Assembly (NCBI GenBank): GCA_018816605.1
Contig: JAHIVS010000644.1
Span: forward strand, 1-15,550
Reading direction: 5' to 3'
Source: Pseudomonadota bacterium
GTDB lineage: Bacteria > Desulfobacterota > Desulfobacteria > Desulfobacterales > Desulfobacteraceae
Length of the DNA: 15,550 nt
The notes under the pieces are model-generated. The model was not told the DNA's origin. It saw nothing but the letters and a program-made list of their open reading frames with translations, and made no database searches. Below are positions 5,261 to 14,190 of this stretch, piece by piece; position 1 is the first letter of the stretch, and each line of letters starts with the position of its first letter. Position numbers and translations under genes: made by a program.

Positions 5261-5881
5261 ATGAATATTTTGCGGATAGGGGTTACAGGGTCGGCAGGAT
5301 CGGGCAAAAGTCTGGTCTGCCAGGGATTCAAAACCCTGGGCCTTGTGACCATAGATTGTGACCAGATTGCCCGCCAGGTGGTTGCACCCGGACAAAAAGC
5401 CTATGGGGGGGTGAAGGCCTTGTTCGGCCCCAGTGTGGTCAAACAGGACCAAACACTTGACAGGGAAATGATGCGAAATCTTGTGGTCAGCCGGCCTGAA
5501 TTGCGAAAACAACTTGAGGCGCTGCTCCATCCCCTTATCGCAGAACAGATGGTTTTGCAGATGAAGACGGCCGTTTATGACAAAGAACCTGCCTGTGCCG
5601 TGGAGGTTCCGCTTTTGTTTGAGCTGGGCATGGAGAATAAGTTTGACCTGACCCTGGTTGTCGTGGCATCCCGTGAACGATTGCTGGAAAGGATCTCCGA
5701 AAGGGACACGGTCTCTATTGCCAGTGCGGGAAAGATCCTGGATCTTCAGATGGCCCAGGAAAAAAAAATGCAACAGGCGGATTATGTGATTAAAAATAAT
5801 GGAAACCCGGGTGAACTCTTTGAATCCGTTGAAAATTTTTACACCACAATTAAAAAAGAATTCTTGACAATAAAAAAATAA
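5261..5881 (+). CDS. coaE: Dephospho-CoA kinase
   Basis: The 206-residue enzyme phosphorylates the 3'-OH of dephospho-CoA, the last step of coenzyme A synthesis. The P-loop is at residues 10-17 (GSAGSGKS, a variant of the usual GGIGSGKS). It is followed by 'TIDCDQIARQVV' (30-41; DCD instead of the usual DAD), 'LEALLHPLI' and 'EVPLLFELGMENKFD' (about 114-128), all CoaE signatures. The C-terminus 'DYVIKNNGNPGEL' is also typical. The length is normal. The ribosome-binding site is weak (AGGA, about 13 bases before the ATG). It precedes rho. Confidence 0.95.
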   Translation: MNILRIGVTGSAGSGKSLVCQGFKTLGLVTIDCDQIARQVVAPGQKAYGGVKALFGPSVVKQDQTLDREMMRNLVVSRPELRKQLEALLHPLIAEQMVLQMKTAVYDKEPACAVEVPLLFELGMENKFDLTLVVVASRERLLERISERDTVSIASAGKILDLQMAQEKKMQQADYVIKNNGNPGELFESVENFYTTIKKEFLTIKK

Positions 5882-5892
5882 TATCTTAATTA
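5864..5892 (+). promoter_or_regulatory. Possible rho promoter inside the coaE end
   Basis: A perfect -35 box TTGACA (5864-5869) lies in the last codons of coaE. Seventeen bases later is TAATTA (5887-5892), a poor -10 box. If used, transcription would start near 5900 and give a rho leader of about 155 bases. Confidence 0.35.
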
Positions 5893-5940
5893 TCAGGTGT
5901 ACTTCTAAAAATTTCGATCATCTGTCTATTTTCTATTTTT

Positions 5941-6040
5941 TCCACAAACACTTAGACTTCCAGATTATCAAAATCAAAAAGGTATCCCTTAAGAAAGCAA
6001 TTCCAAAGAAACCAAATCCTAAACCAAACCAAATGACTAA
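5941..6040 (+). promoter_or_regulatory. C-rich, G-poor rho leader (rut-like)
   Basis: These 100 bases before rho contain 25 C but only 8 G and no strong hairpin, with repeated CCAAA-type spacing. This is the composition of Rho utilisation (rut) sites. In E. coli rho is autoregulated by Rho-dependent termination in its leader, so the same is inferred here. GGGAG 5 bases before the ATG is the ribosome-binding site. Confidence 0.45.
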
Positions 6041-6056
6041 AGAACCGGGAGATTGA

Positions 6057-7304
6057 ATGAATCTTGTAGACCTCAATAAGATGAAGATTAGTGAACTGTC
6101 AAAGCTTGCAAAAGAGTATAAAATTCAAGGTTTTGGCGGCCTTAAGAAACAAGATTTGATCTTTGCTTTGCTCCAGGCCAATATTGAAGAAAGCGGTCAG
6201 GTCTATGGTGAGGGGACCCTTGAAATCCTTCCGGATGGATTTGGTTTTTTAAGGGCTGCCGGATATAATTATCTTCCCGGGCCCGATGATATCTATGTCT
6301 CTCCCTCCCAGATCCGGCGGTTTAACCTGAGAACCGGGGACACGGTCTCGGGGCAGGTGCGCCAGCCGAAAGATTCCGAGCGATATTTTGCCCTGCTGAA
6401 AGTGGAGGCTGTGAATTTCCAGAATCCGGAGCTTGCAGCAGAAACCATATTGTTTGACAACCTTTTGCCCCTTTATCCCGAGCGTAAGATGATGCTTGAG
6501 GATGCGTCGGATAATTATTCCATGCGCGTTCTTGATATGATGTGTCCCATTGGGTTCGGCCAGAGGGGATTGATCGTGTCGCCGCCCAAGGCAGGCAAGA
6601 CCATGCTGCTCCAGAATATTGCCAACTCCATGATCAAGGCGCACAAGGACATTATCCCCATGATCGTTCTCATTGACGAGCGGCCGGAAGAAGTGACCGA
6701 CATGGCCCGTTCCGTGAACGCGGAAGTGGTGAGTTCCACCTTTGATGAACCTGCCGAGCGCCATGTGCAGGTGGCGGAAATGGTGATTGAAAAAGCCAAA
6801 AGAATAGTGGAACAGGGCCATGATGTGGTAATTCTTCTGGACAGTATTACACGGCTTGCCCGTGCATACAACTCGGTGATGCCCCCATCGGGCAAAATTC
6901 TTTCGGGCGGAGTGGATTCCAATGCCCTTGACCGGCCCAAGCGTTTTTTCGGCGCTGCCCGGAACATTGAAGACGGCGGCAGCCTGACCATTATTGCCAC
7001 AGCCCTGGTTGATACCGGCAGTCGCATGGATGAAGTTATTTTTGAAGAATTTAAGGGAACCGGTAATCTGGAGCTGGTTCTGGACAGAAAACTTGCGGAC
7101 AAAAGGATTTATCCGGCCATTGATATAAACAAGTCCGGCACCCGGAAGGAAGAATTGCTGCTGGAGCCTTCGGTTTTGAATCGGGTCTGGATTTTAAGAA
7201 AATTGTTGTCAAGTTTGAATTCTGTTGATAGTATGCAGTTTTTACTTGAAAAAATGAAAGGAACAAAGGATAATGCAGAGTTCCTTGATTTGATGAATTC
7301 ATAA
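6057..7304 (+). CDS. rho: Transcription termination factor Rho
   Basis: The 415-residue protein is a normal-length Rho, the hexameric RNA-dependent ATPase that ends transcription. The Rho_N helical part is at 1-45, and the cold-shock-like RNA-binding domain with GFGFLR (61-66) covers about 48-120. The ATPase core has the P-loop SPPKAGKTM (175-183, Lys181), Walker B '[16 protein letters not shown]' (257-272, Asp262), the Q-loop region '[17 protein letters not shown]' (276-292) and '[20 protein letters not shown]' (334-353). No N-terminal insertion of the kind seen in actinobacteria is present. It follows coaE with a 175-base leader and precedes rpmE. Confidence 0.98.
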   Translation: MNLVDLNKMKISELSKLAKEYKIQGFGGLKKQDLIFALLQANIEESGQVYGEGTLEILPDGFGFLRAAGYNYLPGPDDIYVSPSQIRRFNLRTGDTVSGQVRQPKDSERYFALLKVEAVNFQNPELAAETILFDNLLPLYPERKMMLEDASDNYSMRVLDMMCPIGFGQRGLIVSPPKAGKTMLLQNIANSMIKAHKDIIPMIVLIDERPEEVTDMARSVNAEVVSSTFDEPAERHVQVAEMVIEKAKRIVEQGHDVVILLDSITRLARAYNSVMPPSGKILSGGVDSNALDRPKRFFGAARNIEDGGSLTIIATALVDTGSRMDEVIFEEFKGTGNLELVLDRKLADKRIYPAIDINKSGTRKEELLLEPSVLNRVWILRKLLSSLNSVDSMQFLLEKMKGTKDNAEFLDLMNS

Positions 7305-7379
7305 GAATGGATAGGACAGTATCGATATTATTTTAATAAAGACCCGAATATTCAGGGTTGGTAAGGAGTTTTGCAGAAA

Positions 7380-7598
7380 ATGAAAAAAGAAATACATCCC
7401 CAATACACAAAAACAATGGCTTCCTGTGCCTGCGGTGCAACCTTTGATGTGGGATCCACAAAAGAAGATATCAAGGTTGAAATTTGTTCCCAGTGCCACC
7501 CGTTTTTTACCGGAAAACAAAAACTGGTTGACTCTGCCGGCAGGATTGACCGCTTTAAAAAGAAATATGCAGGATTTGAAGCAGCAAAACTCGTTTAA
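7380..7598 (+). CDS. rpmE: 50S ribosomal protein L31 (zinc type)
   Basis: The 72-residue protein is bacterial L31 of the C+ class. C16, C18, C36 and C39 form the zinc site, and KKEIHPQY, '[12 protein letters not shown]' and '[10 protein letters not shown]' are hallmark segments. It sits at the central protuberance of the large subunit and links it to the small subunit. The ATG at 7380 is chosen over the in-frame TTG at 7371 because L31 begins MKKEIHP; AAGGAG lies 11 bases upstream. Confidence 0.97.
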   Translation: MKKEIHPQYTKTMASCACGATFDVGSTKEDIKVEICSQCHPFFTGKQKLVDSAGRIDRFKKKYAGFEAAKLV

Positions 7599-7623
7599 AG
7601 GCCATAATCCGGGAAATCAAATA

Positions 7624-7658
7624 AAGGGGGCTTCTTTACAAGCGCCCCTTTTGTGTTT
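7624..7658 (+). terminator. Rho-independent terminator after rpmE
   Basis: AAGGGGGCTT (7624-7633) pairs with AAGCGCCCCTT (7640-7650) in a 10-bp stem with one bulge, followed by a T-rich tract (7649-7658). It lies between rpmE and prfA, so it should limit read-through into prfA. Confidence 0.75.
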
Positions 7659-7678
7659 GTAAATGTGATTGATATACT

Positions 7679-8743
7679 ATGATTGATAAATTAAAAGGCA
7701 TTGAAGAGCGGTTTGTGAAACTTGAACATCTCTTGAGTGACCCCAGCGTCCTGGCGGATCAGAAAAAATACCAGGAGTACCTGAAAGAACATGGCGAACT
7801 CAATAAAATTGTTCCGGTGTTCAGGGTTTATGAAGGGCTTTTGGGCGAACTCAAAGAGGCAAAAGAGTTTTTACGGGATGATGATCCGGATATCCGCAGT
7901 ATGGCCAAGGAAGAGATTCCCAGCCTTGAGGAGCAGATTGCTGAGCTGACCGCCCAGATCAATCTCCTGTTAATGCCCAAGGATCCCAGGGATGAAAAAA
8001 ATGTTCTCCTGGAAATCCGGGCGGGGACGGGCGGAGAAGAAGCCGGTCTTTTTGCCGGGGATCTTTTCAGGATGTATTCACGGTATGTCGAATCAAAATC
8101 CTGGAAAATGGAAATTATTGAAAAAACAAATTCCAGTTCCGGCGGATTCAAGGAAGTGGTATCCCTTATCCGGGGGAAAGGGGCCTATTCCAGTTTTAAA
8201 TATGAGAGCGGCACCCACCGGGTACAGCGGGTTCCGGAAACCGAAACCCAGGGGCGGGTTCATACCTCTGCCGTAACGGTTGCCGTCCTGTGCGAGGCCG
8301 AGGATATTGAAATTGACATAAACCCATCCGATATCAAGGTGGATGTGTTCAGGGCGTCAGGCCCTGGCGGCCAGTCGGTCAACACCACGGATTCTGCTGT
8401 CAGAATCACCCATCTTCCCACGGGAATCGTGGCGACCTGCCAGGATGAAAAGTCCCAGCACAAGAACAAGGAAAAGGCCATGGGGGTTCTCAAGGCCCGT
8501 GTTCTGGATGCAAAAACCAGGGAAGAAGAGGAAAAAAGAGCTGCCGACAGGAAAGGCCAGGTGGGTTCAGGGGACCGGAGCGGCAGAATCAGAACCTATA
8601 ACTTCCCCCAGGGCCGGATGACCGATCACCGGATCGGACTCACCCTTTACAGGCTGGACACGATTATGGAGGGGGATATCCAGGGCATTATCGATGAGCT
8701 TAAAACCTTTAACCAGGCCCAGTCGCTAAAAGATATGGGTTAG
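7679..8743 (+). CDS. prfA: Peptide chain release factor 1
   Basis: The 354-residue factor reads UAA and UAG and triggers peptide release. The PxT codon-recognition motif is PET (186-188, in [14 protein letters not shown]), which marks RF1 rather than RF2. The catalytic GGQ is at 230-232 ([15 protein letters not shown]). The N-terminal coiled domain covers about 1-100. The ATG at 7679 fits the family start (MIDKL..IE.R...LE.LLSDP), yet no Shine-Dalgarno sequence precedes it, and TATACT abuts the start codon. It is followed after 8 bases by prmC, whose product methylates Gln232. Confidence 0.97.
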   Translation: MIDKLKGIEERFVKLEHLLSDPSVLADQKKYQEYLKEHGELNKIVPVFRVYEGLLGELKEAKEFLRDDDPDIRSMAKEEIPSLEEQIAELTAQINLLLMPKDPRDEKNVLLEIRAGTGGEEAGLFAGDLFRMYSRYVESKSWKMEIIEKTNSSSGGFKEVVSLIRGKGAYSSFKYESGTHRVQRVPETETQGRVHTSAVTVAVLCEAEDIEIDINPSDIKVDVFRASGPGGQSVNTTDSAVRITHLPTGIVATCQDEKSQHKNKEKAMGVLKARVLDAKTREEEEKRAADRKGQVGSGDRSGRIRTYNFPQGRMTDHRIGLTLYRLDTIMEGDIQGIIDELKTFNQAQSLKDMG

Positions 8744-8751
8744 TAGGGACG

Positions 8752-9624
8752 GTGATTGACTGGACCATCATCAAGATTCTTGCCTGGACGGAATCCTATT
8801 TTACACAGCATTGTGTAGACAGTCCCAGGCTGACCGCCGAGATTCTCCTTGGCTTCAGCCTGGGCATTCAACGCCTGGATCTTTATCTTCAACATGACAG
8901 GCCCCTGGAAAAAAAAGAACTTGCCCGGTACAGGGCCCTGATTAAAAGGCGAATTGCCAGGGAACCGGTGGCGTATATCACAGGAGAAAAGGGGTTTTAC
9001 GAATCCAGTTTTCAAGTGAACCAGGGGGTGTTGATCCCCAGGCCGGACACAGAGATCCTGGTTGAAACCGCCATTGACCTGCTGGGTCCGTGCACAGGGC
9101 CGTCCGGGGCAAAAAAGATATTGGAGCTGGGGGTTGGGTCCGGGGCGATTGTGGTGTCCCTGGCCAAGGCCTGCCAGGGACATGTCTATTTTGGTTGCGA
9201 CCTTTCCGTTGTTGCCCTGGCCTCGGCAATCGAGAATGCGGCCATCCTATCTGAAACCCCCATCCGTTTTTTCCAGGGAGACTGGTTTTGCGCCGTTAAG
9301 AAGCAGGCGATTTTTGATTTGATTGTGTCCAACCCGCCGTATATTCCCACAAAAGACATACAAGGGCTGGCCCCTGAAATTAAAACCCACGAACCCCTCC
9401 TTGCATTGGACGGAGGGGCTGACGGGCTTGATTCCATTCGCACTATTCTGGAGAATGCACGGCATCACCTGGTGCCGGGGGGGCAGGTTCTGATCGAGAT
9501 GGGGTATGATCAGGCAGAACAAGTGGCATCCATTGCGAGCGCCTTTGTCGAATATGAAACCATTGAATTTATAAAAGACCTGGCAGGCCACACCCGTTTG
9601 GCAAAGGTTAAAAAAATGAATTGA
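8752..9624 (+). CDS. prmC: Release factor glutamine methyltransferase
   Basis: The 290-residue SAM-dependent enzyme N5-methylates the glutamine of the GGQ motif in RF1 and RF2. An N-terminal helical domain covers about 1-75, followed by 'EPVAYITGEKGFY' (71-83) and IPRPDTE (95-101). The SAM-binding loop is ILELGVGSGAI (123-133), slightly varied from the usual DLGTGSG, and the catalytic NPPY is at 194-197. The start is a GTG at 8752, with AGGG close upstream and 8 bases after the prfA stop. It belongs with its substrate gene prfA, as in many bacteria. Confidence 0.96.
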   Translation: MIDWTIIKILAWTESYFTQHCVDSPRLTAEILLGFSLGIQRLDLYLQHDRPLEKKELARYRALIKRRIAREPVAYITGEKGFYESSFQVNQGVLIPRPDTEILVETAIDLLGPCTGPSGAKKILELGVGSGAIVVSLAKACQGHVYFGCDLSVVALASAIENAAILSETPIRFFQGDWFCAVKKQAIFDLIVSNPPYIPTKDIQGLAPEIKTHEPLLALDGGADGLDSIRTILENARHHLVPGGQVLIEMGYDQAEQVASIASAFVEYETIEFIKDLAGHTRLAKVKKMN

Positions 9625-9639
9625 TTATCCTAGGCGTAT

Positions 9640-9669
9640 TTGATATATACATTGGGATTTTGCTAGAAT
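9640..9669 (+). promoter_or_regulatory. Promoter of the rpsB-tsf operon
   Basis: TTGATA (9640-9645) and TAGAAT (9664-9669) are 18 bases apart. The predicted start near 9676 gives a leader of about 100 bases before rpsB, long enough for S2 autoregulation. A possible GCAC/GGTGC pairing lies at about 9680-9707. Confidence 0.55.
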
Positions 9670-9778
9670 GAATAAAAACGCACATCCATGGACCTGAAAT
9701 CCGGTGCTTTTAAACGAGTCGATTTTTGGGGATGAAGTGGGTGAAGGCAACAAAACCATTAATTAATTTGGAGAACAG

Positions 9779-10648
9779 ATGGCTTATATTACAATTAGAG
9801 AACTTTTGGAAGCAGGTGTTCATTTCGGACATCAGACAAAACGGTGGAATCCGAAGATGAAAAAATATATCTTTGGTGCAAGAAACGGTATTTACATTGT
9901 GGATCTTCAGCAGACGGTAAAGTTGTACAAAAAAGCCCATGATTTTATAAAGGGCGTGGCCGCAGAAGGCAAGGATATCCTTTTTGTCGGCACCAAAAAA
10001 CAGGCGTCCGAAGCCATTTATGAAGAAGCCAATCGTTCGGAATCTTTTTATGTAGAGAACAGATGGCTGGGCGGTATGCTTACCAACTTCCAGACCATTA
10101 AGAACAATATTACCCGGTTTCATTTTTTGAATTCCATTGAAAATGACGGATCCCTTGAAAATTATCCCAAAAAAGAACAGGCCAAAATGCTCAAGGATAA
10201 AGAAAAACTTGAGTTTGCCATCGGCGGCATCAGCAACATGAAACGCCTGCCCGGCGCCATCTTTATCATTGATCCCAAAAATGAAGCCATTGCCGTTAAA
10301 GAGGGCAAACGTCTCGGGATACCCATCGTTGCCGTTGTTGATACCAATTGTGACCCCGATGATATTGATTTTGTGATTCCCGGAAATGACGATGCCATCA
10401 GATCCATCCGTTTGTTTGCTTCCCGTATCGCCGATGCCACCATTGAAGGGCATCAGATTTATCAGGAACGGCAGAATGCCGAATCAGATAAGGGAGAAGC
10501 AGAAGGCCGTCCGGCAGAAACAAGTGACGTAAAAGTCGGTATTGAAATGGTTTCCGATGGATCAGACGGTCCTGTGGTTGAAAAAATTATCAGAAAAACC
10601 GCACCGGTTGAAGAAACAATAGATACCACGGAAGAAGTGACTGAATAA
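9779..10648 (+). CDS. rpsB: 30S ribosomal protein S2
   Basis: The protein has the S2 signature segments '[19 protein letters not shown]' (about 9-27) and '[17 protein letters not shown]' (about 29-45), 'LFVGTKKQA', '[10 protein letters not shown]' and 'AIRSIRLF'. S2 joins the small subunit late and helps S1 bind. At 289 residues it is longer than the usual 240-260, because residues from about 230 form an acidic, low-complexity tail rich in E, D, S and T. GGAG lies 5 bases before the ATG. It leads the large operon to rseP. Confidence 0.98.
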   Translation: MAYITIRELLEAGVHFGHQTKRWNPKMKKYIFGARNGIYIVDLQQTVKLYKKAHDFIKGVAAEGKDILFVGTKKQASEAIYEEANRSESFYVENRWLGGMLTNFQTIKNNITRFHFLNSIENDGSLENYPKKEQAKMLKDKEKLEFAIGGISNMKRLPGAIFIIDPKNEAIAVKEGKRLGIPIVAVVDTNCDPDDIDFVIPGNDDAIRSIRLFASRIADATIEGHQIYQERQNAESDKGEAEGRPAETSDVKVGIEMVSDGSDGPVVEKIIRKTAPVEETIDTTEEVTE

Positions 10649-10670
10649 AGACAATAAGGAGCAAAATAAA

Positions 10671-11267
10671 ATGGTGGAAATTTCCGCAGCAATGGTTAAG
10701 GAGCTTCGCGAAGCGACCGGCTCTGGCATTATGGACTGTAAACGGGTTCTAGCCGAAGCAGAGGGTGATTATGAAACAGCAGTGGATCTTCTGAGAAAAA
10801 AAGGTCTTGCCAAGGCAGCAAAACGGGCAGGACGTTCCACTTCCGAAGGCCTTATCCATTCTTATATCCATACCGGTTCAAAACTGGGTGTGCTTGTTGA
10901 AGTGAATTGCGAGTCTGATTTTGTGGCAAAAACAGAGAATTTCGAAACCTTTGTGAAAAACATCGCCATGCATATTGCAGCGGCCAATCCCGCTGGTTTG
11001 AACCCGGAAGATGTGGATCCGGCTGTTATTGCAAAGGAAAGAGAGATTTTTCGGGCCCAGATGCTGGAAGAGGGCAAACCGGAAAATATGATTGACAAGA
11101 TTGTGGACGGTAAGATTGAAAAATTTTACAAAGATGTCTGCCTCATGAGTCAGCAATATGTCAAAGACCCCCAGAAAACCATTACAGATGTCCTTAAAGA
11201 AACCATTGCCCAAATCGGTGAAAATATTCAGATTAAAAGATTTGTACGTTTCCAAATAGGAGAGTAA
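10671..11267 (+). CDS. tsf: Elongation factor Ts (short form)
   Basis: EF-Ts releases GDP from EF-Tu. The N-terminal UBA-like module (VKELREATGSGIMDCKRVL, 9-27) and the 'CESDFVAKTENF' segment (80-91) that contacts EF-Tu are clear. The product has 198 residues against 283 in E. coli, matching the short type with one core subdomain known from Thermus and many deltaproteobacteria; no truncation is implied. GGAG lies 9 bases before the ATG, 22 bases after rpsB. Confidence 0.97.
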   Translation: MVEISAAMVKELREATGSGIMDCKRVLAEAEGDYETAVDLLRKKGLAKAAKRAGRSTSEGLIHSYIHTGSKLGVLVEVNCESDFVAKTENFETFVKNIAMHIAAANPAGLNPEDVDPAVIAKEREIFRAQMLEEGKPENMIDKIVDGKIEKFYKDVCLMSQQYVKDPQKTITDVLKETIAQIGENIQIKRFVRFQIGE

Positions 11268-11270
11268 ATC

Positions 11271-11993
11271 TTGGAGAGAAAGCCTGAGTTTAAAAGGATT
11301 CTGATTAAACTGAGTGGTGAAGCCCTGATGGGGAATCAGGGCTTCGGCATTACCCCGGAAATGATTCATTACGTGGCAGAGGAGATTGCCAAGGTCTATC
11401 GCCTTGGCGTGGAAATCTCTGTGGTGGTCGGCGGCGGGAATATTTTCAGGGGTGTTGCAGGCAGTTCTGCCGGTATGGACCGGACCTCGGCGGATAATAT
11501 GGGAATGCTGGCAACCGTTATCAACAGTCTTGCCCTTTGTGATGCATTGGAAAAATGCGGTGTTCCCACACGGGTTCAGTCTGCCATTGCAATGGATAAG
11601 ATTGCCGAGCCCTTTATTCTGAGAAAAGCCATTCGGCATCTTGAAAAAGGCCGGGTGGTTGTTTTTGCCGCCGGTACCGGGAATCCTTATTTTACAACAG
11701 ATACGGCTGCCGTGTTGCGGGGCCATGAAACCCGGGCCCAGATCCTTTTTAAAGCAACCCAGGTGGATGGCGTCTATGACAAGGACCCTATGGTTCATGA
11801 TGATGCAGTTCGATTTAATGAGCTGTCCTATATGCGGATCATTGAAAAACAATTGCATGTGATGGATATGACTGCCATATCCCTTGCAATGGAGCATGAC
11901 CTGCCCCTACAGGTGTTTGATCTTCACCAAGCCGACAATATCTTTAAAGCTGTCCTTGGTGAGGATATTGGCACCCGGATATATAATAAATAG
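11271..11993 (+). CDS. pyrH: Uridylate kinase (UMP kinase)
   Basis: The 240-residue hexameric amino-acid-kinase-family enzyme phosphorylates UMP to UDP, feeding RNA and nucleotide-sugar synthesis. Seen are KLSGEAL (13-19), GGGNIFRG (54-61), '[13 protein letters not shown]' (70-82), '[13 protein letters not shown]' (135-147) and '[13 protein letters not shown]' (161-173). The start is a TTG at 11271 with AGGAG 8 bases upstream. It begins 3 bases after tsf. Confidence 0.97.
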   Translation: MERKPEFKRILIKLSGEALMGNQGFGITPEMIHYVAEEIAKVYRLGVEISVVVGGGNIFRGVAGSSAGMDRTSADNMGMLATVINSLALCDALEKCGVPTRVQSAIAMDKIAEPFILRKAIRHLEKGRVVVFAAGTGNPYFTTDTAAVLRGHETRAQILFKATQVDGVYDKDPMVHDDAVRFNELSYMRIIEKQLHVMDMTAISLAMEHDLPLQVFDLHQADNIFKAVLGEDIGTRIYNK

Positions 11994-12000
11994 ACGGGTG

Positions 12001-12055
12001 GCAGGAACTGGTATCGGTTAAGGGGAAGATTTTTTTCTCTGGTGATAGTTCCTGC
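12001..12055 (+). repeat. Inverted repeat in the pyrH-frr gap
   Basis: GCAGGAACT (12001-12009) and AGTTCCTGC (12047-12055) form a perfect 9-bp stem around a 37-base loop that contains seven consecutive T residues. It fills most of the 97-base gap before frr. It may protect the pyrH mRNA end or tune frr expression, but no terminator T-run follows the stem. Confidence 0.45.
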
Positions 12056-12090
12056 AGACAGGTGTCAACCATTATTTAGGATGTATTGTT

Positions 12091-12648
12091 ATGATAAGTG
12101 AAGTGCTCGAAGAAACCAAAGACAGGATGGGGAAATCTCAAAAGGCTTTTGAGAAAGAACTGACAAAGGTGCGCACGGGAAGAGCCTCCCAGTCAATGCT
12201 TGACGGCGTGAGAGTCGATTATTACGGGACACAGACACCCCTTCCCCAGATGGCCACTGTTTCCATTCCTGAAAGCCGGTTGATCACGGTAAAACCCTGG
12301 GATGTGAGCGTTATCAACGAGGTTGAAAAAGCCATTCTAAAGGCAAATATCGGATTGACCCCATCCAATGACGGAAAACTGATTCGGATTTCCATTCCCC
12401 CCCTGACAGAAGACCGAAGAAAAGAAATTGCCAAAAGTGCATCCAAAATTTGTGAAGAGTATAAAGTTGCTGTCCGGAATATCAGAAGGGATTCCAACGA
12501 AATGCTCAAGGATCTTCAGAAAGAGGGGGATATTTCCGAAGATGACAGTTTTAAGGCGCAAAAACAGGTGCAGGACTTGACCGATCTGTATACCAAAACA
12601 TTAGACGATATTTTTGCAGCCAAAGAAAAGGAAATTCTTGAAGTCTGA
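12091..12648 (+). CDS. frr: Ribosome recycling factor
   Basis: The 185-residue protein, exactly family length, splits post-termination ribosomes with EF-G. Family features are 'ELTKVRTGRAS' (about 23-33), 'VDYYGTQTPLPQMATVSIPE' (about 41-60), 'LIRISIPPLTEDRRKE' and the long helix 'VRNIRRDSNEMLK'. AGGA lies 9 bases before the ATG. The 3' end overlaps uppS by 11 bases. Confidence 0.98.
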   Translation: MISEVLEETKDRMGKSQKAFEKELTKVRTGRASQSMLDGVRVDYYGTQTPLPQMATVSIPESRLITVKPWDVSVINEVEKAILKANIGLTPSNDGKLIRISIPPLTEDRRKEIAKSASKICEEYKVAVRNIRRDSNEMLKDLQKEGDISEDDSFKAQKQVQDLTDLYTKTLDDIFAAKEKEILEV

Positions 12649-13408
12649 TACAGGACAGGACCTGCGTCTTAATCCAGAAAAACTTCCTGCCCATGTTGCC
12701 ATTATCATGGATGGCAACGGCCGCTGGGCAAAAAAACGGCTGATGAACCGGATTAAAGGTCATGAAAAAGGTTCAAAGACCGTTCGTTCCATTGTCACTG
12801 CCGCAAGAGAGCTTGGCATTGGAATGCTCACCTTATATGCATTTTCCACTGAAAACTGGGCCAGACCCCAGGTCGAAGTCAAGGCCCTGATGGTTTTGTT
12901 AAAGCGATTTCTGATATCTGAAAGGGATGAGCTGATGGCCCGGGGGGTCCGGCTGAATATATTGGGGCAGATGGAAAAACTGCCCGAAGATATCCGGGAA
13001 GAGGCAATGAAAACCGTGGGCATGACCCAGAGCAATCAGGGCATGGCCCTGAACCTTGCCTTGAGTTACGGCAGCCGCCAGGAAATTTGTGCCGGGGTGC
13101 AGGCTTTGGCCCGTGAAATAAAAGCCGGCCGGATTCAGCCCCATGAGATAACGGAAGAAATGATTTCAGACCATCTCTATACGCGGCAGATGCCAGACCC
13201 GGATCTGATTATCAGAACCAGCGGAGAATTCAGGCTTAGTAATTTTATGATGTGGCAGGCGGCCTATTCGGAACTTTTTATTACAGATACCCTGTGGCCG
13301 GATTTTACAAGAGAAGAATTTATTGAAATTTTAATAAACTTTCAAGAAAGGGACCGACGTTTCGGTAAAGTAAAATGCAGCACCTCAAACGATGGCTCAC
13401 CGCAATAA
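12638..13408 (+). CDS. uppS: Undecaprenyl (polyprenyl) diphosphate synthase
   Basis: This cis-prenyltransferase condenses isopentenyl diphosphate units onto farnesyl diphosphate to make the lipid carrier for peptidoglycan and O-antigen. The catalytic Asp25 lies in IIMDGNGRWAKKR (22-34). 'LTLYAFSTENWARP' (65-78) and 'RTSGEFRLSNFMMWQAAYSE' (193-212) are standard. The start is taken as the TTG at 12638, within the frr end, with AAGGA 5 bases upstream; this gives 256 residues. A TTG at 12614 is in frame but has no good site. The 3' end overlaps cdsA by 34 bases. Confidence 0.95.
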   Translation: MKSDTGQDLRLNPEKLPAHVAIIMDGNGRWAKKRLMNRIKGHEKGSKTVRSIVTAARELGIGMLTLYAFSTENWARPQVEVKALMVLLKRFLISERDELMARGVRLNILGQMEKLPEDIREEAMKTVGMTQSNQGMALNLALSYGSRQEICAGVQALAREIKAGRIQPHEITEEMISDHLYTRQMPDPDLIIRTSGEFRLSNFMMWQAAYSELFITDTLWPDFTREEFIEILINFQERDRRFGKVKCSTSNDGSPQ

Positions 13409-14190
13409 TACTTGGCCCCCTTGTCTTATGGATTCTTATAAAAGGCAGTACCCTTCTTTTGGCCGCTCTGGTATCAATGGTGGCCATATTTGCAATCCGG
13501 GAATATTTAAGGATTATTTGCAAGCAGGATGGCGGCGGGGCCTCCCCTTGTCTTAAATTAATTTCCTATGCTGCTTCATTGGCGCTTGTCATGGCAGCCT
13601 GGCTGGGATCCTGGCAGGTGCTGTTCCTGGTCCTTGCCCTGAACCTGCTGGCCATGGCCGTCTATGTGCTTGCCCGGTTTCCCCTGGACGCCTTTGTTTT
13701 TGACATCATATCCAAACAGGTACTGGGGATTGTCTATATCCCGGTTTCCCTTTCTCTGCTGGTTTTTCTCAAAGAAATGGAAGGCGGGATCTTCTGGATC
13801 ATTTGGCTGTTGATTGTTATTTTTGCCAATGATACCGGTGCCTTTTATACCGGAACCTTTTTCGGGAAGCATAAACTGGCTCCCAATATCAGTCCCAATA
13901 AAACCATTGAGGGTTCCGTGGGCGGAATCCTCACTTCCATGGTTGCCGGTTTTGTTTTTTCTTTTGCATTTTTTGACAATTTTTCCCTGGCATTTCACGC
14001 CTTGCCCTGCTCATTTCTGATTGCAGTGGCAGGTCAGATCGGGGACCTGTTCGAGTCGGCCATGAAGCGGGCGTCCAACATCAAGGATTCCGGGCGCATA
14101 CTGCCGGGGCACGGGGGCATGCTGGACCGGATTGATGGACTTTTGCTGGCCATTCCCGTTCTCTTTGTTTATTTGGTGTTTTTGATATGA
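13375..14190 (+). CDS. cdsA: Phosphatidate cytidylyltransferase
   Basis: The inner-membrane enzyme makes CDP-diacylglycerol, the precursor of all phospholipids. Its 271 residues form about seven or eight hydrophobic segments, starting with 7-22 and 26-41. 'ANDTGAFYTGTFFGKHKL' (151-168) is followed by the NKTIEG box. The signature S-x3-KR-x4-KD-x5-PGHGG-x3-DR-x-D runs from about 228 to 254. The ATG at 13375 lies within uppS with a weak ribosome-binding site, so translation is probably coupled. The stop overlaps dxr as ATGA. Confidence 0.96.
   Translation: MQHLKRWLTAIILGPLVLWILIKGSTLLLAALVSMVAIFAIREYLRIICKQDGGGASPCLKLISYAASLALVMAAWLGSWQVLFLVLALNLLAMAVYVLARFPLDAFVFDIISKQVLGIVYIPVSLSLLVFLKEMEGGIFWIIWLLIVIFANDTGAFYTGTFFGKHKLAPNISPNKTIEGSVGGILTSMVAGFVFSFAFFDNFSLAFHALPCSFLIAVAGQIGDLFESAMKRASNIKDSGRILPGHGGMLDRIDGLLLAIPVLFVYLVFLI

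Noticed and set aside
8752..9624. Degenerate SAM loop in PrmC
   Set aside because: ELGVGSG differs from DLGTGSG only by tolerated changes, and NPPY and PRPDTE are intact.
10671..11267. Truncated tsf
   Set aside because: The 198-residue form is a known short EF-Ts type, with intact N-terminal and core segments and a normal stop.
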